Below, piece after piece: positions 7,026 through 13,919 of a stretch of 31,402 nt of DNA. How positions within the stretch are numbered: the stretch's first letter is position 1; each line of letters opens with the position of its first letter. Under the pieces are notes generated by a model, which was not told where the DNA came from, did no database searches, and saw only the letters and a list, made by a program, of their open reading frames with translations. The position numbers were made by a program, and so were the translations under genes. Source of the DNA: Actinomycetes bacterium (lineage in GTDB: Bacteria > Actinomycetota > Actinomycetes > Actinomycetales > Cellulomonadaceae); the NCBI GenBank assembly GCA_023438885.1, contig JAEXPS010000047.1, forward strand, positions 1-31,402, given 5' to 3'.

Positions 7026-7454
7026 TCAGTTCCGGTCGTCGTCCGCGCGGTACAGCGGCTCGTCGACGTCCGGGTCCGGGATGACGTGCACGGCGGCCTC
7101 CTCGGCGCTCGCACCTCCACCGGAGACGCCGACGTCGACGGCGAAGGCGTCCGTGCCGCCGGCCTCGACGGCGTCGTCGTCCGCGAGGAGCCGGCCGGAG
7201 CGGTACGGCTCGCGGTCTCCGGAGACCTCCTCGGGGCGCTCCCAGATGTCGGGCTCCTCCTGGAGGATGCGCCGGTCGATCGTCTCGCGGTGCTCCTCCT
7301 CCCACGCCGTCTCGCCGTAGTGCGTGCTGCGCGGGTGGTCGAGCGGCGAGTAGCCCTCGTCGAGCAGGTCGTCGACACCGCGGTCGAGCAGCATGTCGTC
7401 GCGGGACAGCTGGTCGCCGTCGCCCTCTGCGCCGGTGTCGGGCGTCTGTGTCAT
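7026..7454 (-). CDS. DUF5709-like conserved actinobacterial protein
   Basis: This 142-residue, strongly acidic, soluble protein has no signal peptide or membrane segment. The core SRDDMLLDRGVDDLLDEGYS, followed by DHPRSTHYGETAWEEEHRE and LDRRI/LQEEPDIWERP-like segments, resembles the actinobacterial DUF5709 family, which has no known function. The family name is from memory and moderately sure. Its ATG (7454) overlaps the TGA of the upstream MerR gene by 4 nt (ATGA), so the two are translationally coupled. The C-terminal third (Gly/Ala/Asp-rich, ending in PLYRADDDRN) is low complexity. The stop lies 6 nt from that of the convergent truA. Confidence 0.78.
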   Translation of the reverse strand: MTQTPDTGAEGDGDQLSRDDMLLDRGVDDLLDEGYSPLDHPRSTHYGETAWEEEHRETIDRRILQEEPDIWERPEEVSGDREPYRSGRLLADDDAVEAGGTDAFAVDVGVSGGGASAEEAAVHVIPDPDVDEPLYRADDDRN

Positions 7455-8053
7455 GCCTCCACCGTCGCACCGGGCGCATCGGCCCGCCACCGGCGCAGTG
7501 CGGCGATCTCGCCCGCACCCAGGCCCAGCGCCTCCAGCAGCGCCTGGTGCGCCGGCCCGCCCGCGCGCTCGGCGGCGGCGTGCCACGCCCGGCGCTCGGG
7601 CGCGCCCAGCCCGGCGTCCGCCAGCAGCCCGACGAGCTGGGCGAGGTCCGGAGTCCACGGCATCCCGGCCACCTCGCCGCTGCTCAGCGCCTCCAGGATG
7701 CGTCGCTGCTGGGCGCGCAGCCCCTGGATCTGGTCGTCGAGCGCGGCCAGGCGCAGCGCGAGGGCGGCGACGAGGTCCGGCCCGGGAGCGTCGAGGAGCC
7801 GGCGGATCTCGTCGAGCGGCAAGCCGGCGCGGCGCAGGCGGCACACCGCGTCGAGCCGGGCGACGGCGGCCGGGCCGTACCTGCGGTAGCCGGCCGACGA
7901 TCGCGCCGACGGCCGCAGCACGCCGATCCGGTCGTAGTAGAGCAGGGTGGACCGCGACAGCCCGAAGGCCGCCGCGATCCGGCCGACGGTCAGCTCGCCG
8001 GTACCGTCCCCGTCGCGAAGAAGTGCTCCAGCCGTTGCCGGTTCAGCTTCCAC
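7451..8053 (-). CDS. MerR-family transcriptional regulator
   Basis: The protein contains a MerR winged helix-turn-helix: LTVGRIAAAFGLSRSTLLYYDRI, then GVLRPSARSSAGYRRYGPAAVARL and LRRAGLPLDEIRRLL. A helical dimerisation segment (LALRLAALDDQIQGLRAQQRRILEAL) and a C-terminal region of about 85 residues follow. No cysteine or other metal-binding pattern is obvious, so an organic ligand or stress signal is more likely than a metal. The start is uncertain. GTG 8053 gives 200 residues but overlaps the upstream SRPBCC gene by 64 nt; only a rare CTG lies closer to the HTH. The gene is coupled to DUF5709 downstream (ATGA) and probably co-transcribed with the SRPBCC gene, which it may regulate. Confidence 0.85.
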   Translation of the reverse strand: MEAEPATAGALLRDGDGTGELTVGRIAAAFGLSRSTLLYYDRIGVLRPSARSSAGYRRYGPAAVARLDAVCRLRRAGLPLDEIRRLLDAPGPDLVAALALRLAALDDQIQGLRAQQRRILEALSSGEVAGMPWTPDLAQLVGLLADAGLGAPERRAWHAAAERAGGPAHQALLEALGLGAGEIAALRRWRADAPGATVEA

Positions 8054-8445
8054 ATCGCGCGCTCGTCGTCCGGGGTCCAGCTCTGGATCGACCCCTCGCC
8101 CGCACTCGTCGTGGCGGTGCGGGTCCTGCGCACCGCCAGGCGGGTGCCCGCTCCCGCCGGCGTCAGAGCGAGCTCCAGGGTTCCCACGTGAAGTCCCGGG
8201 AAGAAGATCGTGTAGTCGATCCGCGTCGGCGGCTCGTACCGGGTCGTGATCCACGTCTCTCCCTCACCGCGGGTGAACACGCAGCCGTGCTCGGCGACCC
8301 CGCTGACGCTGTGGACCATGGTGCACTGCCAGCCCGGGATCCACTCGTACTCCCGCACGGGGCACAGCAAGGGAAACACCTCCTCGGGCGGCGCGGAGAG
8401 CTCGAAGGCGATGTCGACGGAGGTGCTGGGGGCGATCGGTGTCAT
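7990..8445 (-). CDS. SRPBCC (START/Bet v1-like) family protein
   Basis: This 151-residue protein fits the SRPBCC ligand-binding fold (polyketide cyclase/dehydrase or AHSA1-like). It begins STSVDIAFELSAPPEEVFPLLCPVREYEWIPGW, the usual first strand and helix. A central beta sheet follows (ITTRYEPPTRIDYTIFF, GTLELALTPAGAGTRLAVRRTRTA), then a long C-terminal helix (DDERAMWKLNRQRLEHFF). Such proteins bind hydrophobic small molecules; the ligand cannot be predicted. ATG 8445 is the natural start. It is the first gene of a three-gene minus-strand set with MerR and DUF5709, with its 3' end overlapping the MerR gene. Confidence 0.85.
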   Translation of the reverse strand: MTPIAPSTSVDIAFELSAPPEEVFPLLCPVREYEWIPGWQCTMVHSVSGVAEHGCVFTRGEGETWITTRYEPPTRIDYTIFFPGLHVGTLELALTPAGAGTRLAVRRTRTATTSAGEGSIQSWTPDDERAMWKLNRQRLEHFFATGTVPAS

Positions 8446-8494
8446 GCCGCGAGCCTCGAGGGTGAAGCCGTAGACAGGTCAAGCCCCCGACGGC

Positions 8495-8689
8495 ACCACC
8501 CATCGCAGCCCCGGGGAAGCGGGCGAAGTCCCTGTCCAGTGAGACCCCCGTCGCCCCGTTCTCGATCGCCACGGCCGCGTGCTGGGCGTCGGCGACGAGG
8601 TTGCCCCGGGCGTCTGCCACCCGGCAGAGCCGGGCGACGAGCTCCCAGTGCCGAGGTGATGTCGTGCCCGACGGCCGAAACACGTCGCG
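8495..8689 (-). pseudogene. vapC PIN-domain toxin, C-terminal relic
   Basis: In the gap between the SRPBCC and ABC-F genes, the minus strand reads as the last third of a VapC ribonuclease toxin. The segments are SPRHWELVARLCR, then ARGNLVADAQHAAVAIENGA, then GVSLDRDFARFPG. In VapC/PIN proteins the middle segment carries a conserved metal-binding Asp and the last segment carries the SxDxDF motif. The N-terminal two thirds, with the other catalytic acids and the start codon, is missing. No antitoxin is visible, and the frame has no stop where the toxin would end but runs on into the SRPBCC gene in another frame. I read it as a decayed toxin-antitoxin locus. Nothing else is evident in the 275-bp gap. 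Confidence 0.72.
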
Positions 8690-8720
8690 GTGCCTGCGCG
8701 GTCCCAGGGACACTGGCGCC

Positions 8721-10397
8721 ATGGGCCACCTCGACATCGCCAGCGTCACCGTGACGCTGCCGGACGGACGCCCGCTGCTCCGGGACGTGACCTTCCGGGT
8801 GGCCGAGGGGTCGCGCGTCGCCCTCGTCGGGCCGAACGGCACCGGCAAGACGACCCTGCTGCGGGTGGTGGCCGGCGACCTCGCACCGTCCGCCGGGGTG
8901 GTCACCGGCTCGGGCGGGCTCGGCGTGATGCGCCAGGAGATCGGCCGCATCGACGACGAGCGCACGGTGGGCCAGCTCCTCGCCCAGCTCGCACCGCCGG
9001 TGATCCGAGCTGCGGCGGCGGAGCTGGTCGCTGCCGAGGAAGCGATGATGCTCGTGGACGACGAGCCCGCGCAGCTGCGGTACGCGCAGGCGCTCGCGGA
9101 CTGGGCCGACGTCGGCGGCTACGAGGCGGAGGCGGGCTGGGACGAGGTGACCGACGCGGTGCTCTCGATCCCGTACGACCGAGCGCAGTACCGCGCGGTG
9201 CGCACGCTGTCCGGTGGCGAGCAGAAGCGGCTCGTCCTCGAGGCGCTGCTGCGCGGGCCCGACGAGGTGCTGCTCCTCGACGAACCGGACAACGCCCTCG
9301 ACGTGCCGACCAAGCGCTGGCTCGAGGACAGGCTGCTGGCCAGCGGCAAGACCGTGCTGTTCGTCAGCCACGACCGCGAGCTGCTGGCGCGCGTCGCAAC
9401 GCACGTCGCGACGCTGGAGCCCACGGCGGCGGGCGCACGGGTGTGGGTGCACGGCGGCGGGTTCGCCACCTACGCGCAGGCGCGCCAGGACCGGCTGGCG
9501 CGGCTGGAGGAGCTGCGGCGGCGCTGGGACGAGGAGCACGAGCAGCTGCGCACGCTCGTGGTGACGTTCAAGCAGAAGGCGTCGTACAACTCCGACATGG
9601 CCTCGCGGTACCAGGCGGCGCTCACCCGGCTGCGGCGGTTCGAGGAGGCCGGCCCGCCGCAGGCCGTGCCGCAGCGGCAGCACGTGAGGATGCGGCTGGC
9701 GGGCGGGCGCACGGCCAAGCGCGCGGTGGTGGCGCAAAGCCTTGAGCTGACCGGGTTGATGCGACCGTTCGACCTGGAGGTCTGGTACGGCGAACGGGTC
9801 GCGGTGCTCGGGTCGAACGGCTCGGGCAAGTCGCACTTCCTGCGGCTGCTCGCCGCGGGCGGCAGCGACCCGGAGCACGCGCCGGTGGGGGAGATGGCGG
9901 TGCAGCCCGTGGCGCACACGGGCACGCTGACACTCGGGCCCCGCGTGCGGCCGGGGTGGTTCGCCCAGAACCATCCGCACCGCGAGCTCGTCGGGCGCAC
10001 TCTGCTGGAGATCCTGCACCGAGGCGACGCCCATCGGCAGGGGATGGGGCGTGAGCAGGCCAGCCGTGCCCTGGACCGGTACGAGCTCGTCGCCGCGGCC
10101 GAGCAGGAGTACCAGACGCTCTCCGGCGGGCAGCAGGCGCGGTTCGGCATCCTGCTGCTCGAGCTGTCCGGGGCGACGCTGCTGCTGCTCGACGAGCCCA
10201 CGGACAACCTGGACCTGCACTCGGCGGAGGCGTTGGAGGCGGGCCTGGCCGCGTTCGACGGCACGGTGCTCGCGGTGACGCACGACCGGTGGTTCGTGCG
10301 CGGGTTCGACCGGTACCTGGTGTTCGGCTCCGACGGCGAGGTCGTCGAGACGCCGGAGCCCGTGTGGGACGCCGCGCGCGTGGACCGGGCGCGCTAG
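8721..10397 (+). CDS. ABC-F family ATPase
   Basis: Two ABC ATPase domains sit in one soluble 558-residue chain without membrane segments, which defines the ABC-F class (translation factors and ribosome-protection proteins). Domain 1 has Walker A GPNGTGKT (37-44), signature LSGGE (163-167), Walker B LLLDEPD (184-190) and H-loop His217. Domain 2 has GSNGSGKS (364-371), LSGGQ (467-471), LLLDEPT (487-493) and His521. The interdomain linker (about 255-340) is Arg/Glu-rich and helical, as expected for the P-site tRNA interaction motif. ATG 8721 aligns with the family start. Sequence alone cannot say whether it gives antibiotic resistance or has a housekeeping role. The stop overlaps the convergent mannosyltransferase stop in CTAG (10394-10397). 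Confidence 0.92.
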   Translation: MGHLDIASVTVTLPDGRPLLRDVTFRVAEGSRVALVGPNGTGKTTLLRVVAGDLAPSAGVVTGSGGLGVMRQEIGRIDDERTVGQLLAQLAPPVIRAAAAELVAAEEAMMLVDDEPAQLRYAQALADWADVGGYEAEAGWDEVTDAVLSIPYDRAQYRAVRTLSGGEQKRLVLEALLRGPDEVLLLDEPDNALDVPTKRWLEDRLLASGKTVLFVSHDRELLARVATHVATLEPTAAGARVWVHGGGFATYAQARQDRLARLEELRRRWDEEHEQLRTLVVTFKQKASYNSDMASRYQAALTRLRRFEEAGPPQAVPQRQHVRMRLAGGRTAKRAVVAQSLELTGLMRPFDLEVWYGERVAVLGSNGSGKSHFLRLLAAGGSDPEHAPVGEMAVQPVAHTGTLTLGPRVRPGWFAQNHPHRELVGRTLLEILHRGDAHRQGMGREQASRALDRYELVAAAEQEYQTLSGGQQARFGILLLELSGATLLLLDEPTDNLDLHSAEALEAGLAAFDGTVLAVTHDRWFVRGFDRYLVFGSDGEVVETPEPVWDAARVDRAR

Positions 10398-11875
10398 GTC
10401 GCCGCGACGGTCACGGGCTCGGGGGCTGCGGCCAGCGCGCGGCGCGTGGTGCGCCACAGCACGGCAGCCGCGGCGGCGAGCGTCGCGGCGATGACCAGCA
10501 CGACCGTCAGGCCGCCGGTGGAGCCCGACACCAGCACCAGCACCGTGGAGAGCCCGAGCAGCGCCAACCGACCGCGCACCGCGCTGCCCACGGCAGCGGC
10601 GAACAGGCCCCAGGTGACGTACCAGGGGTACATCACGGGCCCGGCGAAGGCGACGGCGATCAACGCCCAGCCGACGGCGAAGTACGCATCCTTCGCCACG
10701 GCGCTCGTCCTGGTGGCGCGCCACAGCAGCACCAGGACCACCGCCGCGCCCGCCAGGGCGACGACCAGCCGGCCCGCCGTGGTGGCGGCCGCGAGCCCGC
10801 GCTCGTCGAGCCTGCCCGTCACGGCGGCGAACGCGTACGAGACCCAGGTGCTCGGGGCGACGGCGGAGCGGATGGCGCCCGGGACGTCGAGGGCACCGAG
10901 CCACCCGAAGGCGTTGGGGAACACGACCCAGGTCCCCGCGGCGGTCAGCGCGCCGGCGCCGAGCGTGCCCGCCAGCAGACGGCGTCGCTGAGGCGCGGTG
11001 GTTCGCCGCAGCACGTCGAGCGCGACGTAGGCGACCAGCACCAGGCCCGGCAGCTTCACCTGGCAGGCGATGACGGCGGCGACCATCGCCGCCACGGGAC
11101 GGCCGGCACGGGTGAGCATCACGACGACGAGCGCGAGCAGCCCGACCAGCACGTCGAGATGGGCACCGGAGACGACGTGGACCAGGATCAGCGGGTTGAG
11201 CGCGACGAGCAGCAGCACTGCAGAACGCTCACGCTCGGGAGCGGCACGCATCGCCAGGACGACGGCTGCCGCCAGGGCCACGACGGCGAGCAGCCGGATC
11301 AGCAGCACCGCCACCGTCACGTTGCCGCCCGCGGCGTGGGCCACCTGGTGGAGCAGCTCGATCTGCACCGGCCCGTACGGCGTGGGCGTCCACAGCCACA
11401 CCGGGCTGACCGCGGCGGCGTAGGAACCGGAGAGCCACACCGGCCCGAACGTGTACGGGTCGAGGCCGAGGGAGGCCAGGCGGCCCACCGCCGCATAGCT
11501 CTGCACGTCGAGGCTACCCATCGGCCCGGTGGGCAGCAGCGGCAGCGACCACAGGAGTGCGAGCAGCGCCACCGTGCGTGGCCGCGGCGCACGCGCGTGC
11601 AGCCAACCGCGCGCGAGCACCGCCCACAGCACGCAGAGCGCGCCGACCATCGCGGTGGTCACGGCCGCCCAACCGGGGCGGGACGCAGTGCCCGTGGGCC
11701 ACCGGCCCCACCAGTCGGGGAGCGTGACGTCCTGAGGGAACCCGGCGCGGGCGGCCGCGGCGGTCAGGGCCACCACGAGCACGGTGCCACCGGCCCCCGC
11801 TAGTGCGAGGGCAGCCGTCGGGGCACGTTCGGCCCACCGTCGGGCCGGCCCCGGGATCACCCGGAAGCCGTCCAT
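10394..11875 (-). CDS. MptB-like polyprenol-phosphomannose-dependent mannosyltransferase
   Basis: This 493-residue polytopic membrane protein of GT-C type has about 12 hydrophobic helices. The first extracellular loop contains GSLDVQSYAAVGRLASLGLDP with the presumed catalytic Asp123. It is followed by a loop containing PTPYGPVQIE. Both match MptB/DUF2029-type alpha-1,6-mannosyltransferases, which extend lipomannan-type mannan chains from polyprenyl-phosphomannose outside the membrane. Later segments (NPLILVHVVSGAHLD, VKLPGLVLVAYV, YPWYVTW) also fit. ATG 11875 is preceded by a TACCGT -10 box, so it probably has its own leaderless promoter although lysE lies 51 nt upstream on the same strand. 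The product points to mannosylated envelope lipids. Confidence 0.85.
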   Translation of the reverse strand: MDGFRVIPGPARRWAERAPTAALALAGAGGTVLVVALTAAAARAGFPQDVTLPDWWGRWPTGTASRPGWAAVTTAMVGALCVLWAVLARGWLHARAPRPRTVALLALLWSLPLLPTGPMGSLDVQSYAAVGRLASLGLDPYTFGPVWLSGSYAAAVSPVWLWTPTPYGPVQIELLHQVAHAAGGNVTVAVLLIRLLAVVALAAAVVLAMRAAPERERSAVLLLVALNPLILVHVVSGAHLDVLVGLLALVVVMLTRAGRPVAAMVAAVIACQVKLPGLVLVAYVALDVLRRTTAPQRRRLLAGTLGAGALTAAGTWVVFPNAFGWLGALDVPGAIRSAVAPSTWVSYAFAAVTGRLDERGLAAATTAGRLVVALAGAAVVLVLLWRATRTSAVAKDAYFAVGWALIAVAFAGPVMYPWYVTWGLFAAAVGSAVRGRLALLGLSTVLVLVSGSTGGLTVVLVIAATLAAAAAVLWRTTRRALAAAPEPVTVAAT

Positions 11876-11883
11876 GACCCCCG

Positions 11884-11889
11884 ACGGTA
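11884..11889 (-). promoter_or_regulatory. -10 box of the MptB-like gene (leaderless)
   Basis: TACCGT on the minus strand lies 8 nt before the ATG at 11875. No Shine-Dalgarno is seen, which fits leaderless translation. Confidence 0.5.
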
Positions 11890-11926
11890 TCGGCCGCGGC
11901 TGACAGGTGCGAACGCAATGGCCTGC

Positions 11927-12529
11927 TCAGTCCAGCGGCACGACGAGAAGCCGGACCGCGAAGGCCAGCATGACCAGGGCGACCGCGGCGTCGAGGATGC
12001 GCCACGCCCGGGGGCGGGCGAGCAGGGGACGCAGCCGCGCGGCGCCGAAGCCGAGCGCCGAGAACCACAGGCAGCTCGCGGCCATCGCGCCGATGGCGAA
12101 CCACCACCGAGAGTCGTCGTGCTGGGCGGCGAGCGTGCCGAGCAGCAGCACCGTGTCCAGGTACACGTGCGGGTTGAGGAAGGTCAGCGCGAGGGCGGTC
12201 GTCAGCACCGCACGCAGCGCCACGGGCGCGCTCGTGGCCGGATCGAGGTGCTCGGACTGCACCGCCCGGCGAGCCGCGGCCACGCCGAGCCACAGCAGCA
12301 GGGCGGCCCCGCCGTAGCGGGCCACCGCCAGCGCCGTGGGGTGGCTGCCGACGATCGCCCCGAGGCCCGCCGTGCCGGCCGCGATCAGCAGCACGTCGGC
12401 CGCGGCGCAGACGGCGACCACGGCCCCGACGTGCTCGCCGCGCAGGCCCTGGCGCAGCACGAACGCGTTCTGGGCGCCGATGACGACGATCAGCGAGAGC
12501 CCTGCCAGCAACCCCTGAAGGATGACCAC
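11927..12529 (-). CDS. LysE/ArgO-family amino acid exporter
   Basis: This 200-residue protein has about six membrane helices. It opens VVILQGLLAGLSLIVVIGAQNAFVLRQGL, the hallmark of LysE/ArgO exporters (GAQNAFVLRQG). A central TALALTFLNPHVYLDT holds the conserved Asn-Pro, and a final AVALVMLAFAVRLL helix closes the protein. The family exports basic amino acids such as lysine or arginine by proton exchange. GTG 12529 was chosen because it gives the family's usual length and has TACGGT 7 nt upstream; a longer frame would add Arg-rich residues. A LysG/ArgP regulator is not adjacent. The promoter region overlaps the half-site element at 12552-12613, a possible control site. Confidence 0.92.
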   Translation of the reverse strand: MVILQGLLAGLSLIVVIGAQNAFVLRQGLRGEHVGAVVAVCAAADVLLIAAGTAGLGAIVGSHPTALAVARYGGAALLLWLGVAAARRAVQSEHLDPATSAPVALRAVLTTALALTFLNPHVYLDTVLLLGTLAAQHDDSRWWFAIGAMAASCLWFSALGFGAARLRPLLARPRAWRILDAAVALVMLAFAVRLLVVPLD

Positions 12530-12536
12530 GGTCGGG

Positions 12537-12542
12537 ACCGTA
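12537..12542 (-). promoter_or_regulatory. -10 box of lysE (leaderless)
   Basis: TACGGT on the minus strand lies 7 nt before GTG 12529. The matching -35 zone (about 12560-12570) falls inside the half-site element. Confidence 0.5.
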
Positions 12543-12551
12543 CCGAGCGCC

Positions 12552-12613
12552 CGGTCGACACTTCGGCACGCGGTCGACAGGTGGAACTGTCGAGCGGTCG
12601 GCGAACTGTCGAG
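12552..12613 (-). repeat. Half-site element, copy A (0/19/32/51 geometry)
   Basis: Read on the minus strand, CGACAGTT begins at 12611 and again 19 nt later at 12592. TGTCGA, the inverted half-site, begins at 12579 and again 19 nt later at 12560. The two central units form a perfect inverted repeat: TCGACAG (12574-12580) and CTGTCGA (12587-12593) with a 6-nt spacer. The same unit spacing occurs in the opposite orientation at 15313-15381. It lies just upstream of lysE, inside the 337-bp lysE-rplM gap. Confidence 0.75.
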
Positions 12614-12615
12614 GC

Positions 12616-12643
12616 GGGCGCGGGCGCGGGCGCGGCGGGCGGG
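12616..12643 (+). other. Potential G-quadruplex upstream of rplM
   Basis: Five GGG runs (12616, 12622, 12628, 12637 and 12641) are separated by loops of 3, 3, 6 and 1 nt, which meets the usual G-quadruplex pattern. It lies 26 nt upstream of the rplM -35 box, between that promoter and the lysE control region. Confidence 0.55.
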
Positions 12644-12669
12644 CCGCGCGGTTGGTCGCACCACTGGCT

Positions 12670-12699
12670 TTGACCGCGCGACGAGCGCCCGGGTACCCT
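12670..12699 (+). promoter_or_regulatory. Promoter of rplM-rpsI
   Basis: TTGACC (12670-12675) and TACCCT (12694-12699) with an 18-nt spacer form a good housekeeping-sigma promoter. It predicts a leader of about 160 nt before rplM, long enough for ribosomal-protein feedback control. Confidence 0.7.
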
Positions 12700-12805
12700 G
12701 GTCTGTCGTTGTGCGTCCGCGTCGTGCACCGGTGACTTCTCACCACCGTGAGCCGACGCAGAGCCGGTGTGTTCCCACTCGCCGGACGGGCGCGCCGACA
12801 GCCCA

Positions 12806-12838
12806 CCACGGGTGTCCGGCATGCGCTGATGCCCGTGG
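12806..12838 (+). promoter_or_regulatory. Leader hairpin upstream of rplM
   Basis: CCACGGG (12806-12812) pairs with CCCGTGG (12832-12838) around a 19-nt loop. A competing pairing of GGCAT (12818) with ATGCC (12829) overlaps the outer 3' arm. It ends 28 nt before the rplM start. Alternative folds in a ribosomal-protein leader suggest an autoregulatory site, but I cannot match it to a known L13 leader. Confidence 0.4.
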
Positions 12839-12866
12839 GACCGACACGACGAGAAGGCTCACACCC

Positions 12867-13316
12867 GTGCGCACGTACACCCCGAAGCCCGGCGAGGTCG
12901 AGCGGACCTGGTACGTCATCGACGCGACCGATGTCGTCCTCGGCCGCCTGGCCACCCACGTCGCCACGCTGCTCCGCGGCAAGCACAAGCCCACCTTCGC
13001 TCCCCACGTCGACACCGGTGACTTCGTCATCGTCGTCAACGCGTCGAAGGTCGCCCTGACGGGCAGCAAGCGCGACACCAAGCTCGCCTACCGCCACTCC
13101 GGCTACCCGGGTGGTCTCAAGGCCGTTCCCTACTCGGAGCTGCTGGAGAAGCACCCCGAGCGCGTCATCGAGAAGGCCGTGCGGGGCATGATCCCCAAGA
13201 CCACGCTCGGCCGAGCGCAGCTGAGCAAGCTCAAGGTCTACGCCGGCCCGGAGCACCCGCACGCTGCGCAGCAGCCGAAGCCCTACGAGCTCACCCAGGT
13301 GGCGCAGCAGGCCTGA
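12867..13316 (+). CDS. rplM: 50S ribosomal protein L13
   Basis: The 149-residue protein matches L13, an early-assembly protein of the large subunit. Segments seen are RTWYVIDATDVVLGRLATHVATLLRGKHK, then HVDTGDFVIVVNASKVALTGSK, then the conserved YRHSGYPGGLK, and PERVIEKAVRGMIPK before LKVYAGPEHPHAAQQP. GTG 12867 has GAGAAGG (12851-12857) at good distance. It is the first gene of the rplM-rpsI operon, 34 nt before rpsI, and is driven by the promoter at 12670-12699 through a leader of about 160 nt. Confidence 0.98.
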   Translation: MRTYTPKPGEVERTWYVIDATDVVLGRLATHVATLLRGKHKPTFAPHVDTGDFVIVVNASKVALTGSKRDTKLAYRHSGYPGGLKAVPYSELLEKHPERVIEKAVRGMIPKTTLGRAQLSKLKVYAGPEHPHAAQQPKPYELTQVAQQA

Positions 13317-13350
13317 TCGAGCCGCTGCGCAGACGAAGCGAGGAATCCCC

Positions 13351-13842
13351 GTGGCAGAGACCACAGTCGACGAGTTCGACGTCGAGGGCGGCGAGACGCC
13401 CACGAGCTACACCACCGAGACCGCGCCGGTCACCGGCCGCGGCCAGTCCATCACCGCGCCGGGCCAGGCGCTCGGCCGGCGCAAGGAGGCGGTCGCCCGC
13501 GTCCGCCTGGTGCCGGGCACCGGGCAGTGGACCATCAACGGCCGCACGCTGGAGGACTACTTCCCCAACAAGCTGCACCAGCAGCTGGTCAACTCGCCGT
13601 TCAAGCTGGTCGACGTCGAGGGTCGCTTCGACGTCATCGCCCGCATCAACGGCGGCGGCGTGACCGGCCAGGCCGGCGCGCTGCGCCTGGGCATCGCCCG
13701 CGCGCTCAACGCGATCGACGCCGAGCACAACCGCCCCGCGCTGAAGAAGGCGGGCTTCCTCACCCGCGACGCCCGCGTGGTGGAGCGCAAGAAGGCCGGC
13801 CTCAAGAAGGCCCGCAAGGCGCCTCAGTACTCGAAGCGCTGA
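13351..13842 (+). CDS. rpsI: 30S ribosomal protein S9
   Basis: The 163-residue S9 has a non-conserved acidic N-terminal extension of about 38 residues, common in Actinobacteria. The conserved domain follows: GRRKEAVARVRLVPGTGQWTINGR, then DVIARINGGGVTGQAGALRLGIARAL, then FLTRDARVVERKKAGLKKARKAPQYSKR. The C-terminal Ser-Lys-Arg tail is the universal end that reaches the P-site tRNA. GTG 13351 follows a GAGGAAT Shine-Dalgarno. It is second in the rplM operon, and a strong hairpin 16 nt after its stop ends the transcript. Confidence 0.98.
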   Translation: MAETTVDEFDVEGGETPTSYTTETAPVTGRGQSITAPGQALGRRKEAVARVRLVPGTGQWTINGRTLEDYFPNKLHQQLVNSPFKLVDVEGRFDVIARINGGGVTGQAGALRLGIARALNAIDAEHNRPALKKAGFLTRDARVVERKKAGLKKARKAPQYSKR

Positions 13843-13858
13843 CCTCACGGTTGGTGCC

Positions 13859-13895
13859 CTCGGCCCCGTGGACTACTACAGTCCACGGGGCCGAG
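13859..13895 (+). terminator. Strong hairpin terminator after rpsI
   Basis: Arms 13859-13874 and 13880-13895 are perfectly complementary over 16 bp with a 5-nt loop (ACTAC). This is the strongest hairpin in the window. No U tract follows. It separates the ribosomal operon from glmM, whose Shine-Dalgarno begins 9 nt later. Confidence 0.85.
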
Positions 13896-13919
13896 TGCTG
13901 TGCGGGAGGAGATCGACAC

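Noticed and set aside
7451..8254. Longer MerR protein starting at 8254
   Set aside because: The extra N-terminus is an out-of-frame read of the SRPBCC gene with no domain; GTG 8053 gives a normal MerR length.
12540..12613. Possible LexA (SOS) box before lysE
   Set aside because: The actinobacterial SOS box has CGAAC-N4-GTTCG symmetry. Here the sequence contains GAACTGTCGAG direct repeats without the GTTCG partner.
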